Shown: positions 16,855 to 26,133, counted from the first letter of the stretch. The stretch: 64,000 nt of DNA from Rugosimonospora africana (GCF_016862975.1 NZ_BONZ01000082.1:1-64000); one strand, 5' to 3'. Notes: generated from the sequence alone by a model not told the origin. Made by a program: numbers and translations.

Positions 16855-18273
16855 TCATTCGACCCGGCCCAGGGCCTCGACCGGGCGCAGCCGGGCAGCC
16901 CGCCAGCCGCCGAAGGATCCGGCGATCAGACCACCGGCGATCGCGAGGATGATGGCGAGCACGATGGCGGTCACGGTGACGGGCGCGGTCATGTGCACGG
17001 CGACCGTGTGCGTAGCGCCCTGCGCCACTTGCCGGTGCATGCCGCTGTCATTGAGCGAGACGTTTTGCGGCGGGGCGGAGCCCGGGTTCTGGGCGACGGT
17101 GGCCGACAGCGTCGGGGCGAGTGTGTTGATCACGGAGACCCCGCCGAAAGCCATCGCGACGCCCGCCACCGCGCCGAGGATGCCAGTGACAATCGATTCG
17201 CTCATCACCTGGGCGACAACCCGCGAGCTTCGCCAGCCCAACGCCTTGAGCGTGCCGAACTCGCGTACCCGCCGGGCCACAGCCGCAACCGTCAGCAGGC
17301 TGGCCACCGCGAACGCGGCGATCAGCGCCACGATCGCCAGCCATCGACCCAGTTGATTGGCCAGGCTGGCCGCGCCTGCCAGCGAACCGGTCACCGCGTT
17401 CGCCAGGCTGGCCGACGAGGTCACCGTAGCCGAGGGCAACAGGGTCGCTATCTCCTTCTGCACGGCATCGATGGTCGACGCGTTGGCCGCCGCGACATAG
17501 ATCGTGTCGACCTTGTCGTTCAGGTTGGCCAGGCCCTTGAACTTCGCCAGGGCCTGGGCGCGGGCGAGCGGGATATAGATGTCCGAGGAGCCGCCACCGC
17601 GCGGCTGGCGGACGATTCCGACCACACTGAACTTCGTGTAGCCGATGATGATCGTCGACCCCACGGTCAGCCCCTTGGTCGCGGCATAGCTGGAGTCCAC
17701 CGCGGCGACGTTCGAGCCGGCATCGGTGGCCGTGAGAGAACGCCCGGAACCGACCTGGGCCGAGGCGAACGGGCCAAGGTGCGGGTGGGTCAGATCCACC
17801 CCGTCCACTGTGGACGTCGTCGGAAAGGCGCTCGCCGGTGGCTTGCCACCGGGACCGAGGCTGGCCGCCGAAGGTACGGTCAGCTTCTGGTCTACCAGCG
17901 ACAGTCCGCCGGCGGCCGCGGTTACTCCGCGCAGCCGCGCCACCGACGCCACCGACGCCTCGTCCAGCAGGCCCAAGCCGGGTGGCAACCCGAGCAGGTC
18001 CAGCTGCTGGTCCTTCGCACCAGGGGTCAGGCCGAAGTCGCTGGCCTGTGGCGAGCCCGGCTTCGGTGGCGGCGGTGGCTCCATGGTGATCGTGATATCG
18101 GTACCGATCCCGTACAGCGCATGCAGGACGGCCGCCTGCGCGTTCCTGACCCCGGCGGTGGCGGCGGTAATGGTGACCACCAGGCCGATCCCCACCGCGA
18201 GCCCGAGGGCGATGACGACGGTCTGACGCAACCGTCGCCGCAATTCACGCCGTAGATACAACAGAAGGAACAC
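16855..18273 (-). CDS. MacB/FtsX-family ABC transporter permease (second module)
   Basis: The roughly 472-residue permease has one N-terminal helix (TVVIALGLAVGIGLVVTITAAT), a large extracytoplasmic domain with STVDGVDLTHPHLGPFASAQ, and three C-terminal helices with REFGTLKALGWRSSRVV. I prefer the GTG at 18273 (VFLLLYLRREL), preceded by GGGGAGG at 9 bases, because the paralogue starts at the same point (MFTLTYLRREL). The frame continues to 18342, and an AAGGAGG site there faces an out-of-frame ATG. One permease with one ATPase would form a homodimeric MacB-like complex. The upstream partner gene encodes a CMRxHG lipoprotein. The substrate is unknown; antimicrobial-peptide defence or lipoprotein release are the usual roles of relatives. 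Confidence 0.9.
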   Translation of the reverse strand: MFLLLYLRRELRRRLRQTVVIALGLAVGIGLVVTITAATAGVRNAQAAVLHALYGIGTDITITMEPPPPPKPGSPQASDFGLTPGAKDQQLDLLGLPPGLGLLDEASVASVARLRGVTAAAGGLSLVDQKLTVPSAASLGPGGKPPASAFPTTSTVDGVDLTHPHLGPFASAQVGSGRSLTATDAGSNVAAVDSSYAATKGLTVGSTIIIGYTKFSVVGIVRQPRGGGSSDIYIPLARAQALAKFKGLANLNDKVDTIYVAAANASTIDAVQKEIATLLPSATVTSSASLANAVTGSLAGAASLANQLGRWLAIVALIAAFAVASLLTVAAVARRVREFGTLKALGWRSSRVVAQVMSESIVTGILGAVAGVAMAFGGVSVINTLAPTLSATVAQNPGSAPPQNVSLNDSGMHRQVAQGATHTVAVHMTAPVTVTAIVLAIILAIAGGLIAGSFGGWRAARLRPVEALGRVE

Positions 18274-18405
18274 GCTATCCGCCCTCCCCGCCGCGCCGAC
18301 TGAATGGGATACTCGACATGTCACACCCTCCTTGTCCGGCACTCTTTCAGCCGGCCGCGTTGAATTCGTTCGGCAGAGACGGGTCTGCGCATTCCAGCGA
18401 TCGCG

Positions 18406-18882
18406 TCACTGCCCACCGGGTGCGCTGTTCGGGCCGGAGCCCGATCCGGAATCCAGCCACTGCGATGGCGCCAGCGGCCTGCAGGGGCCATTGATGGCCG
18501 CCTGGAACTGCGGCGATCCCGGGTCGATCCCACTGTTCGGCCCGAGCTGGCCGGGCTGGCCGTTGGGATCGGGAAAGTTCGGTACGCCGTGGGCGCGCAT
18601 GCACGCCGCGAATTCGACGGTGAAGCTGCCGACCGACCCGCCCTGCCCGCTGCCGGGCGGGGCGGAGGCCCCGGTGCTCACCGAATTCTGATCGCTGCCG
18701 GAGCTCGCCCGTATTCCCCCCGAACTGCTATTCCCTGGGTCAGGCTGTGCCGAGCCGAGCGCGCAACCGGCGACGATGAACATGATTCCCGCCAGCACGG
18801 CTGCCGCCGTACCGACCCGTCGCGGCTGGCCACGTCCTCGGGAGGTCTGGGGTGTCGGCGCTACGGCCGGCGTGATCTGCAT
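18406..18882 (-). CDS. Lipoprotein with CMRxHGVPxFPDP domain
   Basis: The 158-residue product has a signal peptide ending in a clean lipobox, IMFIVAGC (VAGC, Cys near residue 38). A Gly/Ser-rich linker follows, and then a compact domain, FAACMRAHGVPNFPDPNG, with a further Cys in NGPCRPLAP. The motif FxxCMRxHGVPNFPDP is widespread in small actinobacterial lipoproteins, often beside MacB-like operons, and its biochemical role is not known to me. The ATG at 18882 was chosen because TGGAGGGAA precedes it. It heads the three-gene ABC operon, 132 bases before the permease. It may be the extracytoplasmic partner (adaptor or sensor) of the permease. The two Cys could form a disulfide or bind a ligand. 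Confidence 0.8.
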   Translation of the reverse strand: MQITPAVAPTPQTSRGRGQPRRVGTAAAVLAGIMFIVAGCALGSAQPDPGNSSSGGIRASSGSDQNSVSTGASAPPGSGQGGSVGSFTVEFAACMRAHGVPNFPDPNGQPGQLGPNSGIDPGSPQFQAAINGPCRPLAPSQWLDSGSGSGPNSAPGGQ

Positions 18883-19228
18883 GTCGCCGTCTTCCCTCCA
18901 TCTCGTGGATTCGACGTTCGCTCCAGCGACAGCGTTCGTTCCAGGAACTGCGGTCACTCGAGGAAACGCCAGGTCACCCGAATCGGGCGCGGGTGTATCG
19001 GTGGCGTGGTGGTGCATTGCATTCCGCGCCTGTCGCAAGCCGTGCGGTGGACAGCCAACCGCGGCAACACAAAGCTAGAGGGCGCGTTGCGCGCTCGACA
19101 GTAGAAAATGTCACCACAATCTGCGGGCAGCTACGACGCGGCGCGGCGCGGCGCTATCGTTGGGCCCCTGACCCGTGAGTCCGGTCGGCGGTCTCAGCAA
19201 CAGTCACCTGGGAAGCACTGGAGAGGCG
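18883..19228. other. Divergent promoter region, no gene
   Basis: This 346-bp stretch separates the lipoprotein operon from the divergent DesK-type kinase. I see no coding sequence. The AT-richer stretch TAGAAAATGTCACCACAAT (about 19100-19120) and the GCGCGTTGCGCGC inverted repeat just before it are the best candidates for a promoter and a binding site. Confidence 0.4.
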
Positions 19229-20494
19229 ATGAGCGCGACGCCCCCGCGAGCACGGACCGTGGTGCTCGTGCGCGTGGTCGCCGGCCTCGCGCTGCTGCCA
19301 CTGATTCTGTCGGTGGTCACACCGGGGCACGGCTCGATCAGCACGACGGCGGTCACGACCGAGACCGACGCCCACTGGACCCCGTTCCAGTCCGTCATCG
19401 TCGTTTCCGCTGGCGCGCTGTACCTGCTGTACTGGCTGAGGATCTGGCCGCACGAGCGCGTCACCCGTACCGTGACGGCATGCCTGACCGCGTTGGCCGC
19501 CTTGGCCGTGGTCGACGAGGCCGTCTTCCGCTCAGTCAACCTGTGGCTGTACACAGTCGTCGTCGTCGGCGCCGCGCTGCGCCCCCGCGTTGCGGTGCCC
19601 GCAGTACTGCTCATCGCCGCCGCAACCACGTTCGTGGCGCTCCGCTCGCCCGGCCCGGGCTCGGGCCAGACGGGGACCGCGTCCGACGGGCAGGCCCGTC
19701 AGACGGCCTCACGGCCTGGTTCGACCCCTGTGCCGCTGCCGGGCTTGTCGGTCTGGCTCTCGGTTCAACTGTCGGCGGCCACGGTCGCTGCCCTGCCAGC
19801 ACTGATCGCCGGGCTCGGCACGACGATGGTGAGCTCCCTAAGCCTGGCCAACCGACAGCTGCGTGCCGCCCGGGTGCTACAGGTTCAGCTGGCCGCTCAG
19901 GAGGAACGCACCCGGGTCGCACGTGACCTCCACGACACTCTCGGCTACAGCCTCTCGCTGATCGCGGTCAAGCTTCAAGTCGCTGAGCACCTGGCCCGGG
20001 CCGGCGACGTCCAGGCCGCCGCTGAGGTCGGTGAAGTCCGTCGGTTGACCCTGCAGGCGTTGGGCGAGGTGCGCGATACCGTCAGCGGATACCGCCAACT
20101 CACCATCAACGCCGAACTCACCGGCGCCAGGATCGCCCTGCAGGCGTCGGGCATCGCCCTGCATTTGCGCGATCATCACGGAGCCCTCATCCCGGAGGTG
20201 GAGGCGGCCTGCGGCTGGATCATCCGCGAGGCCACGACCAATGTCATCCGGCACAGCCAGGCCAAGAACTGCCGCATCAGCCTCGAACGCGGTGAGGGCA
20301 CCGTTACCGTGTCGGTCACCGACGACGGCCAGACTCCGCACCGCAACGGCAGCGGTACCGGCCTGCGGGGACTTGGCGAGCGCGTCCAAGCCCTCGGTGG
20401 CCTGCTCACCGCCGGATCCGCCGCACCCGGCCCCGGTTTCCGGCTCAGTGCCCGGATCCCCGTCAACCCCGACATCCGTCGTGACTCCGATTAG
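19229..20494 (+). CDS. NarL/DesK-type sensor histidine kinase
   Basis: The 421-residue kinase starts with a membrane domain of about five or six helices (about 8-200) without a large external sensor. A HisKA_3 dimerisation domain follows with phospho-acceptor H235 in ARDLHDTLGYSLSL, then an ATPase domain with an N box (REATTNVIRHSQAKNC) and a G box (GTGLRGLGERVQALGG). Such kinases often sense membrane state or lipophilic agents. The ATG at 19229 follows GGAGAGG; the frame is open upstream to 19175. The response regulator gene overlaps its 3' end by 14 bases. The divergent CMRxHG-lipoprotein/ABC operon is a plausible target in addition to the OmpR-type system. Confidence 0.92.
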   Translation: MSATPPRARTVVLVRVVAGLALLPLILSVVTPGHGSISTTAVTTETDAHWTPFQSVIVVSAGALYLLYWLRIWPHERVTRTVTACLTALAALAVVDEAVFRSVNLWLYTVVVVGAALRPRVAVPAVLLIAAATTFVALRSPGPGSGQTGTASDGQARQTASRPGSTPVPLPGLSVWLSVQLSAATVAALPALIAGLGTTMVSSLSLANRQLRAARVLQVQLAAQEERTRVARDLHDTLGYSLSLIAVKLQVAEHLARAGDVQAAAEVGEVRRLTLQALGEVRDTVSGYRQLTINAELTGARIALQASGIALHLRDHHGALIPEVEAACGWIIREATTNVIRHSQAKNCRISLERGEGTVTVSVTDDGQTPHRNGSGTGLRGLGERVQALGGLLTAGSAAPGPGFRLSARIPVNPDIRRDSD

Positions 20495-21092
20495 CGTTCT
20501 GCTCGCCGACGACCAGACCATGTTCCGCACCGCGGTGCGCAGGCTGCTGGAATGGGAGGGCGACATTCGGGTCGCAGCCGAAGTTGCCGAGGGAGACCAG
20601 ATACTGCCCGTCGCGCTGCGCGTGCGGCCCAGCGTCGCCATCATCGACATCGAGATGCCCGGACTCGACGGCCTGACCGCGGCGGCCCAACTCCATCAGC
20701 AGTTGCCCGAGTGCAGGATCCTGATGTCGACCACCTTCGGTCGGCCCGGCTTTCTCGAACGCGCCCTGTCCAACGGCGCCACCGGCTTCGTTCTCAAAGA
20801 CGCTTCGGTCGACGTGCTCGCCGCGGCCGTCCGGCGGTGTGCCACCGGCGCCAGAGTCATCGACCCCGGACTGGCGGCGCAGGCACACCGCCTCGGCCCG
20901 AGCCCGCTCACCAGCGGAGAGCGGCAGGTACTCGCCGCGGTGGGAACCGGCGCCAGCATCAGGGAAATCGCCCGCGAGTTACACCTGTCGGAGGGCACCG
21001 TGCGCAACCGCATTTCCAGCGCCATAGACAAGACAGCCGCGCGCAACCGAATTGACGCCATCCGCATCGCCAGCGAGAACGGATGGCTCTGA
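20481..21092 (+). CDS. LuxR/NarL-family response regulator
   Basis: The 203-residue regulator has a receiver domain (D10-D11, phospho-acceptor D56 in IIDIEMPGLDGL, K in FVLKDASVD) and a C-terminal LuxR-type helix-turn-helix (about 138-200, LTSGERQVLAAVGTGASIRE and LHLSEGTVRNRIS). It starts with GTG at 20481, inside the kinase gene, which overlaps by 14 bases; translation is coupled. This arrangement resembles the DesK-DesR pair. The gene ends before a small hairpin and the convergent secreted-protein gene. Confidence 0.92.
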   Translation: MTPISVLLADDQTMFRTAVRRLLEWEGDIRVAAEVAEGDQILPVALRVRPSVAIIDIEMPGLDGLTAAAQLHQQLPECRILMSTTFGRPGFLERALSNGATGFVLKDASVDVLAAAVRRCATGARVIDPGLAAQAHRLGPSPLTSGERQVLAAVGTGASIREIARELHLSEGTVRNRISSAIDKTAARNRIDAIRIASENGWL

Positions 21093-21106
21093 CTGAGGCG
21101 ACGGAT

Positions 21107-21126
21107 ACCGCCGCACCTACGGCGGT
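21107..21126. terminator. Small hairpin between convergent genes
   Basis: Seven-base arms ACCGCCG and CGGCGGT flank a CACCTA loop between the response regulator stop and the 3' end of the secreted-protein gene. It could serve both strands. Confidence 0.5.
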
Positions 21127-21159
21127 TCAGGCTGCCAGCCGCAGAGAACGGTGATACTC

Positions 21160-22176
21160 CTACATGTCGTCGGCCGCGACGAAGATGCCCAGCGTGCTCT
21201 GCTGGTTCGGCACCGTCTCGTTGGGGGACGCCTCGACGCCGACCCAGCCGTGGAAGCGTCCGTCGCTGTCGATGATCTGCAGCATCGGCTTGATGTGTGA
21301 GTTGCCCGTGTAGCAGTACTCGCCACGGCCGTCGGCGTTCGCTTCGCACCAGTGCTCCAGAGCGTTGCGGCGGTCGGTGGCACCGGGATACGGGAGAGTG
21401 AGGTAGTAGTCGATCATCGGCTTGCCGTCGGACGCACGAGGGTTGCAGGCAGTCGCGGTGTGCTCGTCGGACAGGCAGGTGTTGCCGGTGCACACCTTCC
21501 ACGGGTGGTCGAATCCCGTCGACACCGTGTGATTGATCGAGCCGTTGTTCCAGTAGTAGCCGTCACTGCGTAGCGGAGGGGCGTCCGAGGCGATCTGCGT
21601 AACCGACACCCGAGTGTTCCATGCCGCCTCGCTGCCATAACCCCAGCCCGCGGTCTGGCCGTAGCTGGATGCGCTGAACGTGAGCTTGCCAAGCTTGCCG
21701 GCGATCGGTTCGCTGACCGTCCAGTCCTCCCAGATGCCACCATCCCAGGTGATCCGCAACGCCGATCCGTTGACCGCGTAGGTACCGCTCAGCGCATCGG
21801 GCGCGGTCGTGCTCTTGAAACCGTCGGCGGTACGCACATAGCAGTCCCGCGCCGGACACCCGGTGGCCTTGATCCCGGTCGAGACCCGGACGAAGGATCG
21901 ACGGTGGGTCCAGTACCAGTGGGTCGAGGACACCGTTCCGTCATCATTGAACGTGTACTGCGCGAGGCGTACCCAGGCGGTTGCCTCGTTGGCGACCACC
22001 CGGCCGACGCTCACCACGTAGTGGTGCATTCCGGCGGGCGGGGCGACCACCTCGGCCGTGGCCGTCGATGTGACCGGCCCCGCGGCGGCGGCCGGAGTGG
22101 TCAGCGCAAACCCGATGACGCAGGCCGCGGTGAGCAGGCGACCGCCGCGCGCGAGGGCAAGTCGGGACAGCTTCAT
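21160..22176 (-). CDS. Secreted protein of unknown function, Cys-rich
   Basis: I do not recognise the family. The 338-residue product has a Sec signal peptide (MKLSRLALARGGRLL, hydrophobic core, TTPAAAAG cleavage region at about 30-34). The mature part is rich in Trp, Tyr, Thr and Gly, which suggests a beta-sheet fold. It has several close Cys pairs (CPARDC, CTGNTC, EHWCEANADGRGEYC) consistent with disulfides outside the cell. The motif TYAVNGSALRITWDGGIWEDW resembles lipocalin-like or carbohydrate-contact strands, but I cannot assign it. The start follows GGAGG by 10 bases. It faces the polysaccharide lyase gene divergently, so it may belong to the same extracellular programme. Confidence 0.8.
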   Translation of the reverse strand: MKLSRLALARGGRLLTAACVIGFALTTPAAAAGPVTSTATAEVVAPPAGMHHYVVSVGRVVANEATAWVRLAQYTFNDDGTVSSTHWYWTHRRSFVRVSTGIKATGCPARDCYVRTADGFKSTTAPDALSGTYAVNGSALRITWDGGIWEDWTVSEPIAGKLGKLTFSASSYGQTAGWGYGSEAAWNTRVSVTQIASDAPPLRSDGYYWNNGSINHTVSTGFDHPWKVCTGNTCLSDEHTATACNPRASDGKPMIDYYLTLPYPGATDRRNALEHWCEANADGRGEYCYTGNSHIKPMLQIIDSDGRFHGWVGVEASPNETVPNQQSTLGIFVAADDM

Positions 22177-22576
22177 GGAAATCCAACCTCCGCCAGTAGG
22201 CGCCCTACCGCGATCGGCACGGCCCGGGTCGGCACTCGTTGTGTGGACCAAAATCGCGGTCGGCCGCCAAGCCGTCGCAGCGTCGCAACCGCCGCCGGGA
22301 TGAAGTTGCGAGACATATTAGAGGATCGATGGTTACAGCGCGGTAACAGGCCATGCCGGACCGGCACACGCCGCGGAGCAACCCGTCATCGACCTCGGTC
22401 CGCTCTACATTGGACGGCAAGGCCCTGCGTTTTTCACGTGCTTTGGCCTGGTGGCGAACGGCGAGGTGCTTGGCAAGGTCCCTGGCAATACCGGGTGGGT
22501 ACTTTGGCCGCCATCGACAGAGATCTACTGGTCGTAGGCGCGCTCTCCTACAGCGACCGATGCCTTGGAGGTACCG
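22177..22576. other. Divergent intergenic region
   Basis: The 400 bp between the secreted-protein gene and the polysaccharide lyase gene hold no supported gene. The stretch GACATATTAGAGGATCGATGG near 22314-22334 is less GC-rich than its surroundings and may be promoter DNA for the minus-strand gene. I see no clear operator. Confidence 0.4.
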
Positions 22577-24934
22577 ATGAGGACCGGAAGCCAGAACCCC
22601 AATGCCCTCTCCCGTCGGACGGTGCTACGGGCCGGGGCGGTGACCGCAGCCGGCGTGGCCGGGGCCTTGCCGGCGGTCTCGGCCGCATCCGCTGCGTTCG
22701 GTTCCGATCACCTGGCCGCGGACGACTTCGCGCAGATGCGGCAACAGTGGCGGTCATTGTACGTGACCAGTGGTTACGACACGAATGATCCCGACCTGGC
22801 GCCGGTGCCGACACAGGTGACGGATACGGCGCAACAGTGGTGGTCGAGCATGGCGAAGAGCTCGTCCCGTTCGTATCTGTGGTCGGATGCCCAAGTGTCG
22901 GTGCAGCAGTCGTTCGCGATCGCCGATTCGTTCGCCCGGCTTCGGTCAATGGCGTTGGCGTGGGCGACGCCGGGGTCCGGCCTGTTCGGTAACGCGACGC
23001 TGCTGACCGACACGATCGGTGGCCTGGATTGGGTAGTCGCCAACTGGTACAACGAGAACCGCGCCGAGGTCGGTAACTGGTACGAGTGGGAAATCAGTGG
23101 GCCGCGTGCGCTGAACGACGCCGCGGTGATCCTGTTCGACAGGTTGACCAGTACCCAACTGCAGGCATATGGGCGGGCGACGGCGCATTACACTCCGGCG
23201 CCGTCGGGTACGGCCGCCAACCGGGCGTTGACCTCACACGTCGTCGTTGGTCGGGGCGCCCTGCTCGGCAACGGCACGACGGTGGCCAGTGGCGTATCGG
23301 GTCTGAGCTCGGTGCTGGTGTACGTCACGTCGGCGGAGGGGTTCTACCGGGATGGGTCGTTCATCCAGCACAGCTGCTACCCGTATGCGGGGGCGTATGG
23401 GGAGTTGTTGCTGGAGGCGTTGGCACCGTTGCTGGCGACGGTGGCAGGCACCCAGTGGCAGGTCGACGCCGCGATCGTGGCCGAGTGGATCCGGGATGCG
23501 TTCGATCCGCTGATCTGGCGTGGTTGCATCATGGACACGGTGATGGGCCGCACGATCGCCCGGCCGGATCAGCAGAACTCCTACTGGGCCTCGGGGATCC
23601 TGGCCGCCGCGCTTGACCTGGTACCGGCAGTGCCCGACGCCCAGCAGCCGTGGCTGCGTTCGGTGCTCAAGGAGTGGATCCTCGCTGACGGGACCGGTGA
23701 CCCGCTGCCCGACCGGGATGTGCCGTTGCGGTTGACCGCCGCCGCGTTACGCGACGACAGCACGATTGGGCGGCGGGGGCCGCTGGTGGGCAGTCGGGTG
23801 TACAACAACCAGGACCGGATCGTGCATCGGCAGGCGAACTGGGCGCTGGGTATCGGCATGTTCTCCAGCCGGATCGGCAACTACGAGTCGATCAACAGCG
23901 AGAATCTGCACGGCTGGTGCACCGCCGATGGGGCGACCTACCTCTATGTCGGCAACGGCACTGAGTTCTCCGACGCCTACTGGCCGACGGTGGATTCGAC
24001 GCGCATCCCGGGTACTACCGCGGACACCCGCACGCGCACCGACGCCGAGGGCAAGGGCTACCTCGGTGGCTACAACTGGGCCGGCGGAGCGAACGCCCTC
24101 GGCCGCTATACCGCCGGTGGGCTCAACCTCGACGCGCAGGGCTGCTCGCTGGTGGCGAAGAAGTCGTGGTTCTGCTTCGACGACGAGGTGGTTGCCCTGG
24201 GCGCGGGCATCACCGCCACCGACGGCCGCCGGATCAACACCTACGTGGAGAGCCGGAAGATTACCGGTACCGAGAAGCTACTGGCCAACGGCGCCGAAAT
24301 CGTCGCCGCTCCCGGCTGGGCCGAACTGGCCGGCACCAAGTGGATCCACATCACCGGCGTCGGTGGCTACATCTTCCCCACCCCGACCCAGGTCGACTTC
24401 TGGCGCCAGTCCCGCACCGGCCGCTGGACCGACATCAACAAGAACAGCTTCTACGCCGACCAGACCGCCCAGCTCACCCGCAACTACCTCAGCGCGTTCA
24501 TCGAACACGGCGTCAACCCCACCAACGCCTCCTACGCCTACGTCATCCTGCCCACCGCGACCCCGGACCAGACCGCCCAGTACGCGCAGACCCCGAACAT
24601 TCAGGTCATCGCCAACACGGCCACCGTGCAGGCGGCCCGCTGCCTGTCCTCCGGCGTACTCGGCATCAACTTCTGGGCCGCCGGCACCGCCTCGATCGTC
24701 ACCAGCCAGGACGCCGGCTCAGTGGTGGTCGTGCAGCAGGGCGGGCAGCTGACCCTCGCCGTGGCCGACCCCACCCACAAGGCCACCCAGGTCCGACTCA
24801 CCCTCGCCGTCGCCGCCCAATCCGTGGTGACCGCCGACCCCAACGTGACGGTGGTCAGCCTCAACCCCCTCAAGGTGACCGTCAACGTCAGCGGCGCGGC
24901 CGGGGCCACCCGCTCGATCCGCCTCACCTACTGA
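22577..24934 (+). CDS. Polysaccharide lyase family 8 (hyaluronate/chondroitin/xanthan lyase type), Tat-exported
   Basis: The 785-residue enzyme should cleave an acidic polysaccharide by beta-elimination outside the cell. The family 8 catalytic residues are visible with the right spacing: N215 in TAANRALTSH, H265 and Y274 in QHSCYPYAGAYGE. Two more family patches follow: NSENLHGWCTADGATYLY and a C-terminal beta-sandwich region. The N-terminus (NALSRRTVLRAGAVTAAGVAG) is a twin-arginine signal. The start follows TTGGAGG. The length matches secreted lyases of this family. The next gene, only 20 bases away, encodes a secreted beta-helix protein, so the pair probably forms a two-gene operon for glycan breakdown. 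Which glycan is cut cannot be decided from motifs. Confidence 0.93.
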   Translation: MRTGSQNPNALSRRTVLRAGAVTAAGVAGALPAVSAASAAFGSDHLAADDFAQMRQQWRSLYVTSGYDTNDPDLAPVPTQVTDTAQQWWSSMAKSSSRSYLWSDAQVSVQQSFAIADSFARLRSMALAWATPGSGLFGNATLLTDTIGGLDWVVANWYNENRAEVGNWYEWEISGPRALNDAAVILFDRLTSTQLQAYGRATAHYTPAPSGTAANRALTSHVVVGRGALLGNGTTVASGVSGLSSVLVYVTSAEGFYRDGSFIQHSCYPYAGAYGELLLEALAPLLATVAGTQWQVDAAIVAEWIRDAFDPLIWRGCIMDTVMGRTIARPDQQNSYWASGILAAALDLVPAVPDAQQPWLRSVLKEWILADGTGDPLPDRDVPLRLTAAALRDDSTIGRRGPLVGSRVYNNQDRIVHRQANWALGIGMFSSRIGNYESINSENLHGWCTADGATYLYVGNGTEFSDAYWPTVDSTRIPGTTADTRTRTDAEGKGYLGGYNWAGGANALGRYTAGGLNLDAQGCSLVAKKSWFCFDDEVVALGAGITATDGRRINTYVESRKITGTEKLLANGAEIVAAPGWAELAGTKWIHITGVGGYIFPTPTQVDFWRQSRTGRWTDINKNSFYADQTAQLTRNYLSAFIEHGVNPTNASYAYVILPTATPDQTAQYAQTPNIQVIANTATVQAARCLSSGVLGINFWAAGTASIVTSQDAGSVVVVQQGGQLTLAVADPTHKATQVRLTLAVAAQSVVTADPNVTVVSLNPLKVTVNVSGAAGATRSIRLTY

Positions 24935-24954
24935 CCCCCGCTAAGGAGGCTTCC

Positions 24955-26103
24955 GTGAAGCTGCTCAGAGGCACCGTCTGGCGAACGCTTCTTTCGCTCG
25001 CGACACTGCTACCGCTGTCACTCGCGCTTCCCGCAACGGCGGCCCAGGCCGCAGACGTCTTCACGGTCTACATGTCGGCGTCCGGCTCGGACAGCAACGA
25101 CGGCATGACCCCGACCACCAGCGTCTACAGCCTGGTACGCGTGCAGCAGGTGCTGCAGGCGCAGAAGCCGACGACCGACGTGGAGGTGCGGATCGCCACC
25201 GGCACGTACAGCGCGCCGCCCATGCAGGACTGGCGGTTCTACGTGCCCGGGCACACAATCTCGTTCCTGCCCGTCGGCTGGAACGTCGGCGATCCGGCCC
25301 CGGTCGCCGGCAGGCCCATCATGCAGAACAAGAAGAACGCCAGTGGCGTGTACCCCGACGGGTACTGGTTCCAGCCGAAGCTGCCCTCGGATCCGGCCGA
25401 TCCGCTCTACAACGGCGGCGACAGCGGGCTGCGCTTCTACTACCTGCAGGTGCAGTACTACGGCGCGGGCGGGATCTCGATCTGGGGCGACTCCGAGCGC
25501 GACGTGGACGACGAGAACTACAACCCGCCGATGTACCAGCAGGCCGGCGCCGGGCTCAACGGCAACACCATGTACGGCATGCTCTTCACCCACCTGGGCA
25601 GCAAGTGGGCCGGCGGCCACTACGGCTGGGGCGCGGTCGTGCTCACCAACTCGTCCAACAACGTGATGGACAACAATCTGTTCATCGACATCGAGAACGG
25701 CGGCTCCTACGGCGGCTACATCCACGGCGCGTACATCACCCACTTCAGCAGCGACAACACGGTCACGAACAGCAAGTTCCGCCTGATCAGCAGCGATCCG
25801 GTGAAGGTGCGCGACCGCAGCAACGACAACACCATCGAGCACAACCAGTTCATCAACGCCGGAGTCAACTCGTACTACCGCGGTGAGTTCTGCGACCAGG
25901 CGTGCGCCATCGACAACCCGGGCACCGAGCGGCAGTGCGCGGAGTACCACAATCGCTTCTTCTACAACGACCTGGTCTCCGGTTACAGCGGAGGCGCCAT
26001 CCCCACCTGGTCGCTCAGCCCTTCGGGCCTGACCAACGCCGGGGGCGACCCCTGCTCCATCCCCGCTGGCGAGCAACGCCTGAACACCGGTGGCAACACC
26101 TGA
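24955..26103 (+). CDS. Secreted right-handed beta-helix protein
   Basis: The 382-residue product has a Sec signal peptide (VKLLRGTVWRTLLSLATLL, cleavage near AQAAD). After that comes a family opening typical of parallel beta-helix carbohydrate-active proteins, YMSASGSDSNDGMTPTTS, and then Asn-rich turns (NSSNNVMDNNLFIDIEN, SDNTVTNSKFRLISSD, SNDNTIEHNQFINAG) marking the coils of the helix. The CDQAC and CAEYHN/DPCSI cysteines near the C-terminus may form disulfides. GTG at 24955 follows a perfect AAGGAGG. It is co-transcribed with the family 8 lyase and may bind or cleave the same polysaccharide (polysaccharide lyase or glycosidase of unknown specificity). A strong terminator follows. Confidence 0.85.
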   Translation: MKLLRGTVWRTLLSLATLLPLSLALPATAAQAADVFTVYMSASGSDSNDGMTPTTSVYSLVRVQQVLQAQKPTTDVEVRIATGTYSAPPMQDWRFYVPGHTISFLPVGWNVGDPAPVAGRPIMQNKKNASGVYPDGYWFQPKLPSDPADPLYNGGDSGLRFYYLQVQYYGAGGISIWGDSERDVDDENYNPPMYQQAGAGLNGNTMYGMLFTHLGSKWAGGHYGWGAVVLTNSSNNVMDNNLFIDIENGGSYGGYIHGAYITHFSSDNTVTNSKFRLISSDPVKVRDRSNDNTIEHNQFINAGVNSYYRGEFCDQACAIDNPGTERQCAEYHNRFFYNDLVSGYSGGAIPTWSLSPSGLTNAGGDPCSIPAGEQRLNTGGNT

Positions 26104-26133
26104 CCCATCGTCGCCCGGACACCCGCGGCGAAA

